In this document: positions 50,736 through 63,188 of the stretch, piece after piece
Numbering within the stretch: the stretch's first letter is position 1
Layout of the letters: each line of letters starts with the position of its first letter
Notes under the pieces: generated by a model
Database searches by the model: none
Told to the model about the DNA's origin: nothing
What the model saw: the letters and a program-made list of their open reading frames with translations, nothing else
Origin: Steinernema hermaphroditum
Lineage: Eukaryota > Nematoda > Chromadorea > Rhabditida > Steinernematidae
NCBI GenBank assembly: GCA_030435675.1
Contig: CM059622.1
Span: forward strand, 5,952,001-6,016,000
DNA: 64,000 nucleotides
Direction of reading: 5' to 3'
Position numbers and translations under genes: made by a program

Positions 50736-52020
50736 TTAAACGTTCTGTGATCCGCGGCCCTGTTTGAATCTCCTCTGGAAGCTCCTGGGCATGAAGAGCT
50801 GCTCTGTAGGGATGAATCTAAGCGAGTGCTTCTCCTTCTTGACGGTGACATACACACCCTCTTCGACGCTTCGGAAGTGACTGCGGATGGCAACGAGCAC
50901 CTCCTGAAGACGCGCGAGATCTGCATAGTTCCTCTCGTCGGATTCGGGGGTCGACGGAATCTTCCGTAGCATCACTTTCTGGAGTTCGCCGACATTTGTG
51001 GAGGTCGCCGAGGTCCTCGCAATGACCTCTGCCCTGCGCTGCTCCAGATAGATGATAGTCGGAACGTCCACTGTTATCTGACGACTAGTTCGGCCGTAAA
51101 AGTTCGGAACCTGTACGGGGAAGCCGTCTGAAGGATTGAATTACGGTAATTCGGGGTTACGGTACTCGCCTTCGTCGACGCAGTCGGTCTTCGTAGCGTA
51201 GCAGAAACGAGCGCTCGACTCCGTTTTCTCTCCGCACGCGTAGACCATGTAGAATTCGTCGGTTTTGTCCGTCGCCTCCTGAATGATTTCATAGGTTAGA
51301 GTGGTGGCGATGTACAGTATGTACCTTGGCGAGTCGTTTTTCGCTGACATAGTCGCGCAGACTGATTTGGCGATAGATATAGTCCTTTTCGTAGTCCAAA
51401 TTCTTCCACTCAGTCTCGCAGAGGAAGATGACGCCTTCGAACTTGCAGCAGACGACGGCGCGTCCCTTCGGGAGGCGATGCAGCGTTCCCCTGAGGGAGA
51501 CGAACTCGGCGCCGAGAAGGAACTGAAGGGCAAAGCTGAGGCTACAGTGACACGAAGGACGCACCTCTTGGAGACTCTGTTCGGGGAGTGCAGCCTGCTG
51601 AATCCAACTGAGAAACGCAGGGAAACGTTCGTTCTTGTGTTCCGTGCAGAAGAAGGAGTCGACGCCGTCGAGGAGATCCAACGGAAGTCCGGGCTGGTTG
51701 ACCCCCGGCGGAAGATCGAAGATCTCTTTCCTCAAGAAGGCCTTGACGGTGTTTACGGGCAGCAGGGTGGAAGTGTCGCGAAGGGCGAATTCGCCGACTT
51801 TCGTCGGATGTTTGCTGAATTTCACTGTCTTCTCCTCAACTTCTTCCGCTTCGATGATCTCCTCTTCCGAGGAAGAGACGTCGACGTTGGAGGCGCCGCG
51901 GTTCCGAAGATGCGCGATCTCGTCGATGAGCCGATTGATGCGCTCCTCATTCTTCCTGACGATCTCCTGCTTCTCTAGGAGAATCCCTTGGATTTGGGCG
52001 AGTTTCTGGGACGAGATCAT
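50736..52020 (-). CDS. Unrecognised 401-aa protein
   Basis: Exons 52020-51325, 51278-51161, 51127-50736. A coiled-coil start (residues 1-45, EKQEIVRKNEERINRLIDEI) and an acidic patch (SSSEEEIIEAEEVEEK) lead into a globular-looking region with several Cys (CHCSLSF, AVVCCKFEGVIFLCETEW, CGEKTESSARFC). A basic end follows (RRFKQGRGSQ). FEGVIFLCETE is faintly like a strand motif of the DXO/Rai1 family, but I do not see its catalytic residues, so no function is claimed. The donor of exon 2 is ambiguous: GT at 51160-51159 or a GC donor a few codons earlier, both in phase. The start follows a CCCTAGCAG acceptor. It converges on apg-1. Confidence 0.62.
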
Positions 52021-53030
52021 CTTCTTCTGCTAGGGGAGAGGGGGCAGCAGACGACGCGAAGAAGGAAAGCAGGAAGGCGACAATGATAAGGACTCCGAGC
52101 GGTGTTTGTGTGACGAAATCGATTAGGAACGAAGGAAGTGCCACGCATATAAATTTAGGGGCATGGTCTGATCGAAAATAACGAGCATGAGAGCTGTTTT
52201 TGGAACACAACTGTAACTTTTCTAATTACATAAGCTCCGACTTGGTTTTCGATCTCTATCCGTGTTTACGGCAACATGTAAGCCTTTGCAAACACAAGAG
52301 ATCAGAGCCCAGAAGGTAAAGGTTACTTGGTTGAGAAGAAGTATACACAAGCGGAGCGGCCTTAAAGTAACATAAGTGATGTGTCCCTTTTGTTTTTTAT
52401 CCAAAAGGTTATTATTGCATCACTTCGTCTGTTTTAGCGTTTATCATTATTTTAAAGTAAATATTAACCTGCCTTCACCTGCTGAGCTCTTTTTCTGATT
52501 TTTTCTTTAAAACGAAATTTTGTACAGCAGGCTTGCGAACGTCTTCAAGGAAAGTCTTCAAGGAATGACAAAACTTCTAACTTCTAGGAAACGTATCTCT
52601 CAATTAGTGCTAATTGTAGCACACCTCTTCAATCACAGCTTTCTCCAACCCGTGTTTAAGTCAAATTTAGTCTTTCAATTCCGTTATCCACAGATTCCAA
52701 CAAGAAACTTACATACATCATCGCGCTTCATGGCTGGTTCCGCGAATCAAGTAATGAAGGACCAAACTGCCTGGAATTCTTGACCTCTTTAAATCCGAAT
52801 GTTTTTGATTTAACTGATCCCCGATGAATCTCAAAGGCGACAAATCTCAAAGATTATCCGTCTGGGGACTAGCATTTCATCAGGGATATGCGAGGAGCGA
52901 TAACAACCGCCACGGACTCATCAGCGGCTATTCTTCATCTGTCGACTCCCCTTGGGAAGAATCGCTATACCGCTTTGGATATCGCCACTGAAAAGGAGCC
53001 CTGAGCCCTGATTTTGCTGCGTAGATCTGC
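52021..53030. other. Intergenic
   Basis: AT-rich sequence between the 401-aa gene and the transposon. A hydrophobic minus-strand frame (to 52210) overlaps the 5' end of the 401-aa gene and is not called. Confidence 0.4.
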
Positions 53031-54359
53031 ACCGGGTGGGGCATAAATACTGTAAGTGGAAAAACTGCTTATAACATTTCATTTACGACAAGGAAACAAA
53101 ATGAATTCATAACTGTAAGATTGGCGAGGAAATTCTGCATACTTACTTACAACATACTTGAAGTCTGTTCGAAATGCCCTCCTTGACAGTTTGATTAAGG
53201 CGTTCAGACGCTTCTGGAAATTCTTCAGGATTCCCGCGGTGACTTTTGGCATGATTTCCTTCCAAGCGCTCTTCAGAGAGCGCTCCAAGGAATTCACACT
53301 AGCGTGGCTTGTAGCGCATACGTTTGGCTCTAGGACTGACCAAACATAGAAGTCGAGAGGGTTGAGGACCGGAGAGTGCCGCAACCAAACATCTTTCCTC
53401 TTGACCCAACATCCTTCCTTCACATGGTTGGCTGTGACGAGACAAGGGTATTCTTGGCTCCATGGCCAAGCGTCCAGTCCTGCTGAAACGTCCATGCGGT
53501 GTCAAGGGGCAGATCTAGGGCCCAGGATTTCACCACGCCGTTCAGAGCCAGGTTTCGGCAGTTCTCGCCATGGCAGGTCACCTTTTTTTTTCATTGGCGT
53601 CGAAGAAAACAAGCTCTACGTTCCCAAGTCCAGAAACCCCGGCCCAAACCATGATGGACTTTGGGAAATGGCTCTTTTCGATGGTGACGTTGCGGGGAGA
53701 GCCTTTCGGAAGACGTTCACGTTGATCCCGGGTGTTTCGCACCGGATCAACGATGAAAATCTTCTCATCCGAGAACAGGATTTTCTGGATGCTCCCTCCG
53801 CGGACTTCGACCCTTCCGACACTTGCCCTGTCTTGCGGCCTTCATTTGATCGTCCAAGAGCTTGCTGTATGCCATCTCATAGGAGTCGAGTCCGCGATTT
53901 TCTTTCACAAATTTTCTCTGCGATCCCTCAATGACTCTGCTATTCGACCAGTTTTCTTATGGATATGGCAAGATTCTGCTTGATCTTGTTCCAGATGGCT
54001 TCTGTGGTCCTTATTGTTTTCGAATGTTCTCGGTCTTCCACTTATTTGGCAAACCGTGATTCCTCCTGTCTCTTGAAAGTGTTTTACAAAACTCTGGACT
54101 TGAAAAAAATGGAATTTCCTTAACTTTTCAATTTCCGCAATCGGCATTCCACACTTTTAATCAGCGATGGTAGCAAAACGGTCATTTTGGGACACCATTT
54201 TGTCGAAGGGGCAAGGAGAAAAATAACAGGGAAAACAGCAATTCTAGATCAAAAAAGGACGAGGAACACGAATATAACAACAGAAGTGGTATAAAAAGCC
54301 GAAAAAGCAGGACAAATTGAAAAGTTTGACCCACTTACAGTATTTATGCCCCACCCGGT
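53031..54359 (-). mobile_element. Decayed Tc1/mariner-type transposon, 1,329 bp
   Basis: Left and right ends (53031-53059, 54331-54359) are perfect 29-bp inverted repeats beginning ACCGGGTGGGG. The minus strand carries pieces of one transposase in several frames: a helix-turn-helix-like N-terminal part (53905-54147), a catalytic stretch with ILFSDEKIFIVD and a MVWAGVSGLG run (about 53600-53830), and a C-terminal part with SPVLNPLDFYVWS (53079-53495). Stops and frameshifts separate them, so it is not autonomous. The duplicated TA target is seen only at the right end. Confidence 0.85.
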
Positions 54360-55103
54360 ATACGTTGGATTTCCGCAGCTCCTTGTCATTTGCTGAAAAT
54401 CGTAAAAGAAGTCCAAATTTGCACCCGAGACCATCTATCTCCGCAGACCACAAACTTGCACTGCCTCTACACTGTAGTCACACTTCCTCAGCACAGAAAA
54501 ATGTGTGGAAATGTTTGTTTGCACTTCCGATCTCCTGTGCCTCGAAGTCGAAGTCCTCCTTCCCTCCTTCTTCCGCCTTCTTCGCGACTTCGTGCAGCGC
54601 TGCAGATCGAATCTCATTACCAGCAGGTGCTCTTTCAGGAGTTGCAGCCCTGAAACCCAAAGTCCATTTGCGCCATAATATTCCCCGTTTGTGCAGACAC
54701 AACTTCCATGGCAACTCGGGCTTTTGCAAAAGGCGAATTAGCGCTCTTTCGACCGCCTGCGCTTTAGGGAAGCGCGTTTTTCGGGACTTAGTGACTCGGG
54801 CGGCGGCGCTATCGATCTACGAATTCGCGTGTCTTGACCACTCGCGCCGCTCTTTTTGGTTAATGAAGCCCGGAAAGTGACTGTGGTCGGATGGAGCTTA
54901 GATCTCCTTAGATCGGAGAACACCTTCTTGGCCATTAGGCCTTTTCCGGCGCCGCATCGGAAATCGCGTCGTGTCGGAGGCGATTTCTGTTTTCGCGCGG
55001 CCTCCGCTGACTCAGCGGAACGTCTTTGATTAGTGCGCCCTTTGTAACGCCGTTCGTAACTCGTGTCCGTCGCCGCCGAGCGCCGACCCAAAGGGGGATG
55101 GTG

Positions 55104-55167
55104 TATTTAACCGGGAGTCCGTGACGCGATCGTCATTCTTCTCTCTCGGACGGTCGCAATGGTTAGT
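55104..55167 (+). promoter_or_regulatory. TATA-like box and possible start-codon exon
   Basis: TATTTAA at 55104-55110 is followed, 49 bp later, by CGCAATG directly joined to a donor-like GTTAGT. This mimics a promoter with a start-codon-only first exon, but no downstream exon could be found. Confidence 0.25.
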
Positions 55168-55672
55168 TTTCAACCCAAACAAGCCTCTTCTCCCCTCCGC
55201 CGCCCTTTGTTTGTGCGACCCGGACTACTTCCGCTTTTTTAAAGACCAATCAGCTTCTCCCTTTCCCCGTCTGCAGTCCTAGACGCGCCATCTGATTCGA
55301 GTTGTGCCACTCCTATGTCTCTTTGTCCATTTAGGCGTGTATTCGATCAAAACACGCCAGTGACGTTGTTTGTAGTGACCGATAGTCTTTGAAATTCTTG
55401 TTTTCATACTTGTCATTCCCTAGAAACTATATAACTTAAAGTCTTCTGGGTACGTGACACCTCACCGAAGACATCGAATTTCTCAAAATTGCACAATACC
55501 GCGAAATCGTTCGTCTTTCAAATCATTCCATTGTCACAATGTCCCCTTATTATCACAACGAATACACCTTTCCCCCTTCTTATCAGCCTGCTATAGCTGG
55601 CTAACTATACGTATAGATATCTATACCATCATTGATCATGGTAACAAGATCGTACCACTTCTGTGTCGCTAA

Positions 55673-55692
55673 GGGGGGGGGGGGGGGGGGGG
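55673..55692 (+). repeat. G20 homopolymer tract
   Basis: Twenty consecutive G on the plus strand, in non-coding sequence. Such tracts can form G-quadruplexes. Confidence 0.85.
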
Positions 55693-57707
55693 CTGATCAT
55701 TTCATTTCTGTAGACACTGATTAAAGGTGCGATTGCCGAAGAGATAGATACGTAACCCTTCTGCAAGGTGTCAGTCACAAAGGAACAGAGTGGCTGTGGT
55801 ACTGTATTGATCGGCATTCCTTCCGTTCCAAACTCCACAGTTCTCTGCTTTTTTCTATCTCTTAACGACTGGCGTTATATGTTTGACAACATGGGGAAGA
55901 TGCACAATGTACAAGTTGTGTTTTCTAGCAAAAGCAGTAGATATCTCAACTCTTAAAGCCTGCACTTAATGAATCAAAAGTGAATCAAAAGAACACAAGG
56001 TCACATGACAATCTATGAATAAATCGAAGGACAGAGCTCGTTTGTGCGTCCAGATCTCGAAGATTCAACGAATGGTCGGCTTTTCATAGTACCCATTTAT
56101 GTTCGTACCATACACACATCCCTCAGAATCTGTACAATCACGACAAAAAAGCCCTTTCTTTTTGTCAGTTTAAGTTTAGAATATGGAAGTCTGGAAGTGA
56201 AGAGCTTGAGTCCTCGTTGGAGTTCTCTACACATTAGAAGTGGTACATTGCTTTATTTTACGACTCCATGCGTGAGTTAAAATATGAAAAAGTCACGCAA
56301 ACCTACAATTAATCATCAGTGCGCGACACTTCCGTGCGCAATGGAGAGAAAGTTCAAAAAGCATCTGGAAATGGATGAAAAAGTCTTCTCCTCTCGCCAT
56401 ATTCCTTGTATCTCCTCGTCGCTGTATGCAGAGCGTAGTTGGGTGTTTTCTCGGTCATAAAGCCAGAAATAGAGTCCAGAAATTATGAAGGTATCAAGGT
56501 ATAAAATGTGGTTCATTGAAAGCTCATAATCCGCTTTTTAAATATTTCTGACTGACTTCGCTGTAAACTTTGACCGAATTTTGCGCCACAAACAAACAGC
56601 CGAGAGACATTCAAAGCATCCAATCAGTGACTTGTTCCCACACGTATTTCTTTGTACCCCATCTAAATTGCTCTTAAAGACTCCCTAGAAGAACCAAACC
56701 ACGACCAAAGATCCACTTGTGGACGCAATTGGTCATTCAAATGGCTAAGATGTTCTCACTGGGCAGTCATAGCAACACGTTATTCTTGCAGCTTTGACGT
56801 CAGCCGCCTGGATATTTCCATGTTTCCCCAAGACGGCGGTTTAAAATGGCCCTGCTAGTTTCTTTCGTCGTTAGGCATGCTGGACTTTGCTTTTTCTATG
56901 CTGTTTTGCTCATAGTTTCTCCCTTTATGGCATTTTCAGAACTAATCTTTAGTCTTCCCTTCCCTTACACACGAGTTAAAACCCTCTTCCTTATCTCCTC
57001 TTGCATATTTGATTGTTTACATGGTCAGGGCTAAGACTACACTCATTATGCAGTCCACGGGAATATACGTGAAGGCCCCGTTCTTTGTCGTAGTAGGAGG
57101 CAAGCATCTAAACCCTTTGTGCCAACGTTGCGTATGACGTTATTTTTAGGGGCGATTCACCTAAAGAATCGGTTTTCACTGTGTGCGACTCCATAGAGCC
57201 CTGCATTATTCTGTGGATTTTGATATGCGCCCACTGTTCTGTACTCTTTGAATAGCCAAATAACAAGATACTTGTCAAAAACAACTCGACCTCAGGGATC
57301 TCAGCTTAATCCCCCTATGAGTTTGTGCTTCTTGTCGGAAATTAAATCCGCACTAAATCTCTGATGCGGAAACATTTCATGATTGAAGAGGATGTTCGTC
57401 TCTCAAACATTCACAATTCTGCTCGTTTCATTAATCCCAAAACGAACATTCGTCTTCCGCTCTTCTCCCTCAATAAGAGGCTCAAAAAATCGAAATGGCA
57501 GACGAAGCTCTTCGTCTCCCTAACCCTCGAACTTACCGGTTTCTCCGTAATCCTTGTTTACACGTAGTTCACACGGCTGTTTGCACGTCTTCTGAACCTC
57601 TCCGTCGCGTGCGGAGATCAGAGACTGCGGAGAAAAGAACTCATCGGCGATTCGATCGATACGCCCTCTTTTCCGGCCGCGTTTTGTGTCATCCCACTTG
57701 ACACATC

Positions 57708-60700
57708 ATGGCGCTGGTTCAGCCCACTCCTCTGTTTGTGTTCGGCGCCGCGGCCCGAAGCGCCTTTTCCAGCCCTGGAGACGTCTATCCGTGGAGTCTA
57801 GACAGCGCGGGAGACGTTCCCGCCGTTTCCTCTCCCTCTGTGTGGTCCTCCAAACTGTGCTGCTTCTTGTTGGAACGTTTCCGCTTTCAGAAGTGCGTAC
57901 CGTGTCCCCGTCGTGCCTCGCAGCGAAGAAGACGCGGAAGAACGAAGATCGTTGCCTTTGAAACGGCATCGACGATGACGGTGGCGGAGGTGGCTTCTAC
58001 GTCCTCGACTTCTGCAATCCTCGCGGAGGTCGGATGGATCGCCCGCGGCGACCAGAGGCCTGAGGAACAGCGGATTCCGTTCAATCGACCGACGGTGCGT
58101 CAAGGTGAGTCACCGTGAATCACATATTTTTGAGAAAGTGAAACTTTTTGGAAAAGTGCAGAATTTATCTTCCCATTGTTGAGCGTTTCACACTGAAGTT
58201 TATTGACCGAATATAACACGTTTGTAGGACGGTTTGAAAGCCATGAAAAATTCGAAGCCTCAGCGGTGTTTTGACAGATTTTTGATGGATTGTAATGGCT
58301 AGTTAGCTGACGCCTATGTTATGCTTGCCTGAATTCATGAATCACATTTTGGCGAAGGTGATTCGTGAATTTATATAATGAGAACACTGTTCCGAAATGA
58401 GTTGCGCATTCTCGCGAAACGAGGGAACGGATGAAAGCTGAAATTCTGGCCTAACAACATTGACTTCCTAACTTTCAGTGTACGACGCGCTCCCCTTCGT
58501 CCGGAGATATTCGCTGTACTGGCTGAAGCACATCGGAAAACGCGAGAAGCTCTTCATCAACACATTCCAGCCTCTGAAGCACACACCTCATTATGGCGTG
58601 CCATGCGGAACCATTGGGAGTGGTTCGATTGGACGCGACTTCCGCGGTGGATTCTGCAAATTCGGTCTGCGACCCGGTCTAATCGAACACAAAGTCAACG
58701 TTCTGAGGGTAAATTTAGCTTCTTTCTGTTTGTTCTGCAACGTTTGGTTTCCAGGCGAATCAGTTTATCTTGACGGTGAGACGAAATTCCAACACCGTAT
58801 ACCAGAAGGTGCTCTCCGCTGCCGAATTCACCCCTCAGGCAACGGAGCTCAGTGCTTGGGATTTTTCCTTCCCACCAGAGGATTTAAACTATCGGTTAGT
58901 GGGACAGCAGGAGCGCGACTAATCTGAGCTTTTCAGAGGGCTTTTCCCGCGCTCTTGGACGACTTATCGCGTTCCGGAGCTCGGCTTGAAAATCGTTTGC
59001 CGTCAGATCTCTCCCGTCATCCCGCACGATTACGAAGAATCCTCTCTTCCGACCAGCGCTTTCGTGTTCGACGTCGAAAACGCGAGTGATGACCAGCTCG
59101 ACGTTTCCATCACATTCACCTTCCGCAACGGAACGGGATACAGGAAGTGGAAGGCTGAGGCGGAGTGCTCTAGTCGGAGATTTGAAGAATCGAACGTCGT
59201 CGGTGTCTGCTTGGATCACACCATCAATGGAATGAAGTGTGCCTACGCTCTGTCCGCTAAAAACCACGAGGAAGCTGCCGTGAGCGTCTGCCGCTCTTTC
59301 GATCCTAGTGGAAATGGTGAGAAGATCTGGAAGCAGCTGAAGGACACCGGTCGACTGGAAGAAGATGCGGACGAACCGTCGACTAACGAACTTGGTGTGG
59401 CCGTTTCCGTGCAAACAACGGTGCAACCTAAGTCTTCTTCACCGAATCCGCTGGAGTTTTCCCTTGTTTGGCACATGCCCATCGTGGAGTTTGGCACGGG
59501 GAACAGGAAGTTTCGACGGTACTGTTTCGACTTGGCTTATTGCCAACGAATGATTTTTACCAATTCTAGAAGATATACTCGATTCTACGGAGAAGAGCCC
59601 GAAGTTGCCGAGCAGCTCTCCCATCACGCACTGAAGTCGTATAAAGAGTGGGAACAGAGGATAGACGGTTGGCAGAATCCGATCCTCACGCATCCGAAGC
59701 TTCCCGACTGGTACAAATCGGCGATCTTCAATGAACTTTACTACATCGTCGATGGAGGTACTCTCTGGTTCGAATTCGACGAGCGTTGGCAGGATGACGA
59801 GCAGCAACTTTCGGAATACACCGCAGATCTTCTTCGCGAATTCGGGCGATTCGGATACCTTGAATGTGAGCTTTAACCTCGCTTATGTTGCTGATTCTTG
59901 CTTTGTAGCATGGGAATACCGCATGGTGAACACTTACGACGTCCATTTCTACGCATCCTTCGCTCTCGCCGAACTTTGGCCGTCGCTGCAGCACGTAATC
60001 CAAGCTGAAATCAGTGGGTGTTTATAAGTTCTGGCCATCCACGATGCAGTTCATTTCAGCCGACCAGGTAGAGCACTATGATGAGAAGCCGATTGTGTTC
60101 CACATGGAGGGTGATAAAGCACCACAGAAAACGCGTTCTCGTGTCCCTCATGATCTCGGAAATCCAGCCCATGAGCCGTGGCTGCTGACTAACGCTTATG
60201 TCATGCACGACACGGGGAAATGGAAGGATCTCAATCTGAAATTCGTGTTGACGACATATCGCGACTACGCCGTGCTCCGAAGCGATCCTGAAGACCGCCG
60301 ACGCTTCCTCGAATTCGCCTGGCCTGTTGTCAAGAACCTAATTGAAGAAGGTCTAAGGGCGTGGGACAAGGATGGCGATGGAATGATCGAGAACTTCGGC
60401 GCTGCCGATCAAACGTACGACGCGTGGCGGATGAATGGAGTGAGCGCCTACTGTGGATCCCTTTGGTTGGCGGCGCTTCGTGTCACTGTAGAAATGGCCT
60501 GCAATATCGGAGAGAACGAAGTTGCCGAGCGCTACAGCAAAACGCTCGAGAAAGCGAAGGCCGTCTATGTGGCGAAGTTGTGGAATGGCGAATATTTCAA
60601 CTTTGACGAACACTCCCGGAGCAAACGGTCGATCATGGCCGACCAACTCTGTGGCTACTGGTTCCTCGAATCTGTGAACCCCAAGATGGCTGCCGAGGTT

Positions 60701-61350
60701 TGTTTTCGTGGAGTTTTTTTCCTCTAAATGCGCTCTGTTCAGATTATCGACAAGGAGATGGTCCAAAAGGCGCTCGACAAAATCTACAACTTCAACGTGA
60801 AGAAGTTTGCTTGTGGTCGGATGGGCGCGGTCAATGGGATGCATCCGAACGGCAAAGTCGACCGGAATTACATCCAGGCGGACGAAATGTGGACGGGGAT
60901 AAGCTACGCACTTGCCGCCTTCTTTGTTCAACAGGTATTGAATCAATTCCAATCATCTCAACCTTTACATCATTTAGGGAGAGGTTCAGCGAGGATTCGA
61001 CACTGCCTGGGGACCGTACGACGCCTCGTACAACCGATTTGGTCTTCAGTATCAGACGCCGGAAGCGCTCTACGAGCGAAAATACTATCGCGCCATCGGA
61101 TACATGAGGCCGCTGAGCATTTGGGCAATCCATTGGGCTCTCCGGCGATTCTGCCAGCTCGAGAATTCGGATTCGCCGTTTCTGAAAGACGTGTGCACGG
61201 AAGACCCAGATGCGCGCTCGACGGGAGCGAATTCGGACGACGACGAGGGAATCGTTTGTGCCAGTGGTAAGATCGACAGCCTTGGAAGATGCTTTCATCC
61301 TCTCTGTTTCAGCAGACGACGACGCGGGTGCAAGTTCTTCAAACGAGTAA
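57708..61350 (+). CDS. GBA2: Non-lysosomal glucosylceramidase (GBA2, GH116), 968 aa
   Basis: Ten exons: 57708-58104, 58479-58708, 58755-58894, 58937-59518, 59570-59865, 59909-60013, 60060-60697, 60743-60934, 60978-61266, 61313-61350. It splits glucosylceramide to glucose and ceramide at the ER/Golgi cytosolic face. The beta-sandwich half has [20 protein letters not shown]; the catalytic half has [16 protein letters not shown] with the nucleophile Glu (about 505) and DQTYDAW (about 700) with the acid/base Asp. It ends with VGYMRPL-type [17 protein letters not shown]. The N-terminal 130 residues are low-complexity and not conserved, and exon 1 is followed by the only long intron (374 bp). BOLA3 begins 207 bp downstream. 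Confidence 0.94.
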
Positions 61351-61557
61351 TCGTATCTAGCATTAGTCATAGCGACGTTATACTGCTGTCTGTGACATGA
61401 TGTGTATTGTATCCTACAAGATGTGTCCTATTATATATCCATATAAATCAAAGTGTATCAGATTTGGTGCTTTCAGTTCCATGGCTTCCCGTGCCATCTC
61501 CTTTATTTTTCCCTTCGATTTCTGATGTATTCTGACTTCTTAATTTCAGCTCCCGAG

Positions 61558-61878
61558 ATGCTCCGTTCCGCTCTAAGGACGCTCGCTCCTCTCCGCCACG
61601 CCGTCTCCGTTCGCCTCTGCAGCGGCGCCGCCCAGATGAGCGCGGGAGAGAAGAAGATCGCCGACCTCCTGCGACAGCGCTTCCCTTCGGCCGCCACCAT
61701 CGTCGTCGACGACATTTCCGGAGGATGCGGATCGATGTACCAAGTTGCCGTGGAAAGCGACGAGTTCAAGGGGAAGGCGAAGGTGCAGCAGCACAAGATG
61801 GTGACGGAGACGCTACAGAAAGAGATCGCCGACATGCACGGGATCGTCATCAACACGAAGGTGCCGAAAAAGGCCTAA
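61558..61878 (+). CDS. BOLA3: Mitochondrial BolA-like protein 3 (BOLA3), 106 aa
   Basis: A single coding exon. An import-type N-terminus (MLRSALRTLAPLRHAVSVRL) precedes the BolA fold: IVVDDISGGCGSMYQVAVES, then KVQQHKMVTETLQKEI and a final MHGIVINTKVP. BOLA3 works with glutaredoxin 5 and NFU1 in delivering 4Fe-4S clusters to lipoate synthase and similar enzymes. The Cys of GGCG and the His of QQHKMV are the expected cluster ligands. TAATTTCAG ends 8 nt before the ATG, a likely spliced-leader acceptor, and the gene is packed between GBA2 and the TTBK-like kinase. Confidence 0.94.
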   Translation: MLRSALRTLAPLRHAVSVRLCSGAAQMSAGEKKIADLLRQRFPSAATIVVDDISGGCGSMYQVAVESDEFKGKAKVQQHKMVTETLQKEIADMHGIVINTKVPKKA

Positions 61879-62114
61879 GAAGCGGCGATTTCTTTGTTAG
61901 GACTTGTTTTTTTTTGTTGAAGATGAAGATTTTAAGAATCGGCCTATGTCTGTTCTGCGAAGTCTATGTCTAGTCTCTGATAAGGGTCGGTTTCGGAGTG
62001 TCATTTGCGCTTCGATTCGAGCAGGGAGAGGTCGAATCCTCCTCAGCAGCAAACAAGAAAAGTGAATCCTCATGAGATCACGCGAGTCATCCTACTTCTT
62101 CACCATTTGCAGGT

Positions 62115-63188
62115 ATGACTCATCATCGGAAGAAGAGAAGACACGCTAGACGCTCACAGTCGGCAAAGAGCGTTCCACCGCTACTGAACGATGGCGAAGT
62201 GATCCGCAAGCGCTACACGGTCGACTTTATGATCGGCGGCGGCGGGTTCGGCCAAATCTTCAAGGGGACCGACATGGTGACCGACCAGCACCTTGCAATC
62301 AAGGTGGAACCGGCGGACAAGGACGGACGCCGCATCAAGCTGGAATTTATGCTCCTAGTGGAACTTCGAGGCAGTGTAGGTCGAGTTGGACCAGGAGGTA
62401 GAAGATCTTCTTCTTCTAGAGCCATATCCCAGTGATTCTGGCAAGTGGAACGATTCGCGGCTGCTCTTTTATCGTGATGACACTGCTGGGAAAGAATCTG
62501 AGCGACCTGCGGAAGGAGGAGAAGTCGCAGAAGTTCTCCCGAAGCACGGTCTACCGTATCGGGCAGCACGTAAGTGGGAGGAAATTGTACCCTTTAAGGC
62601 CCGTCTTTTCAGCTGACAACCGCTCTGCGCCACGTCCACGGGAGCGGCTACGTCCACCGCGACATGAAGCCCGCGAACGCGTGCATCGGACTCCCCCCGA
62701 AGGAGAACGTCGTCTACTTGGTCGACTTTGGCATGGTGCGGCAGTTCCGTGACAAAGCCGGAAACATGCGGAGATCGCGAAACTACGCCGGATTCCGAGG
62801 TACGGTGCGCTACGCTCCACCGGCCGTTCACCAGAGGAAGGAGATGGGCCCTGTTGATGACCTCATAGGACTTCTCTACAGTATGGTACTATGACTCTAC
62901 TTTGGTGTTCGCCCCAAACTGGTCTTCCAGATCGAGTTAAGCGATGGGGCGTTGCCATGGGCGGCGGCGAACACGACCAAAGAGCTGGAGGCGATCAAGG
63001 AGAATCTGAGGACAGAAGATCTTTGCCGGAACCAACCGAAGGAGATGGTACAGTTTGCGAAGTCTATCTTCGCACTACAGTGGGACCACATTCCCGATTA
63101 CAAAAGGATCCATGGGCTGTTTGAGAAGTGCATAGGAGATTACGTCGGCGATCAACCCCCTTTCGACTGGGAAGTGGGCAAGGGGTAA
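62115..63188 (+). CDS. TTBK-like kinase of the CK1 group, 313 aa
   Basis: Exons 62115-62375, 62420-62569, 62613-62885, 62931-63188. The kinase domain fills almost the whole protein: GGGGFGQIFKG (about 41-51), AIKVEP with Lys63, VHRDMKPANACIG (about 151), LVDFGMVRQF (Asp about 175), then the worm TTBK-like NYAGFRGTVRYAPPAVHQRKEMGPVDDL. Nematodes have many such kinases, often sperm-enriched; expression is not readable here. The exon 1/2 junction was set to join LVELRG to HIPVILASG. The ATG comes 2 nt after TTTGCAG, a likely trans-splice site. It lies 236 bp after BOLA3. Confidence 0.88.

Larger units (their letters stand above)
54360..57707. other. Gene-poor stretch
   Basis: No complete gene is recognised. 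It holds a promoter-like block with an ATG|GTTAGT start at 55104-55167, a G20 tract at 55673-55692, and the presumed promoter of the GBA2 gene near its end. Short hydrophobic frames (for example 56846-57034) have no partner exons. Confidence 0.45.

Noticed and set aside
54738..55091. Arg/Lys-rich minus-strand frame of 117 codons
   Set aside because: It has the composition of shifted-frame sequence, with no splice sites or homologue.
56846..57034. Hydrophobic 62-aa plus-strand frame
   Set aside because: No second exon, no recognised family and weak context; probably chance.
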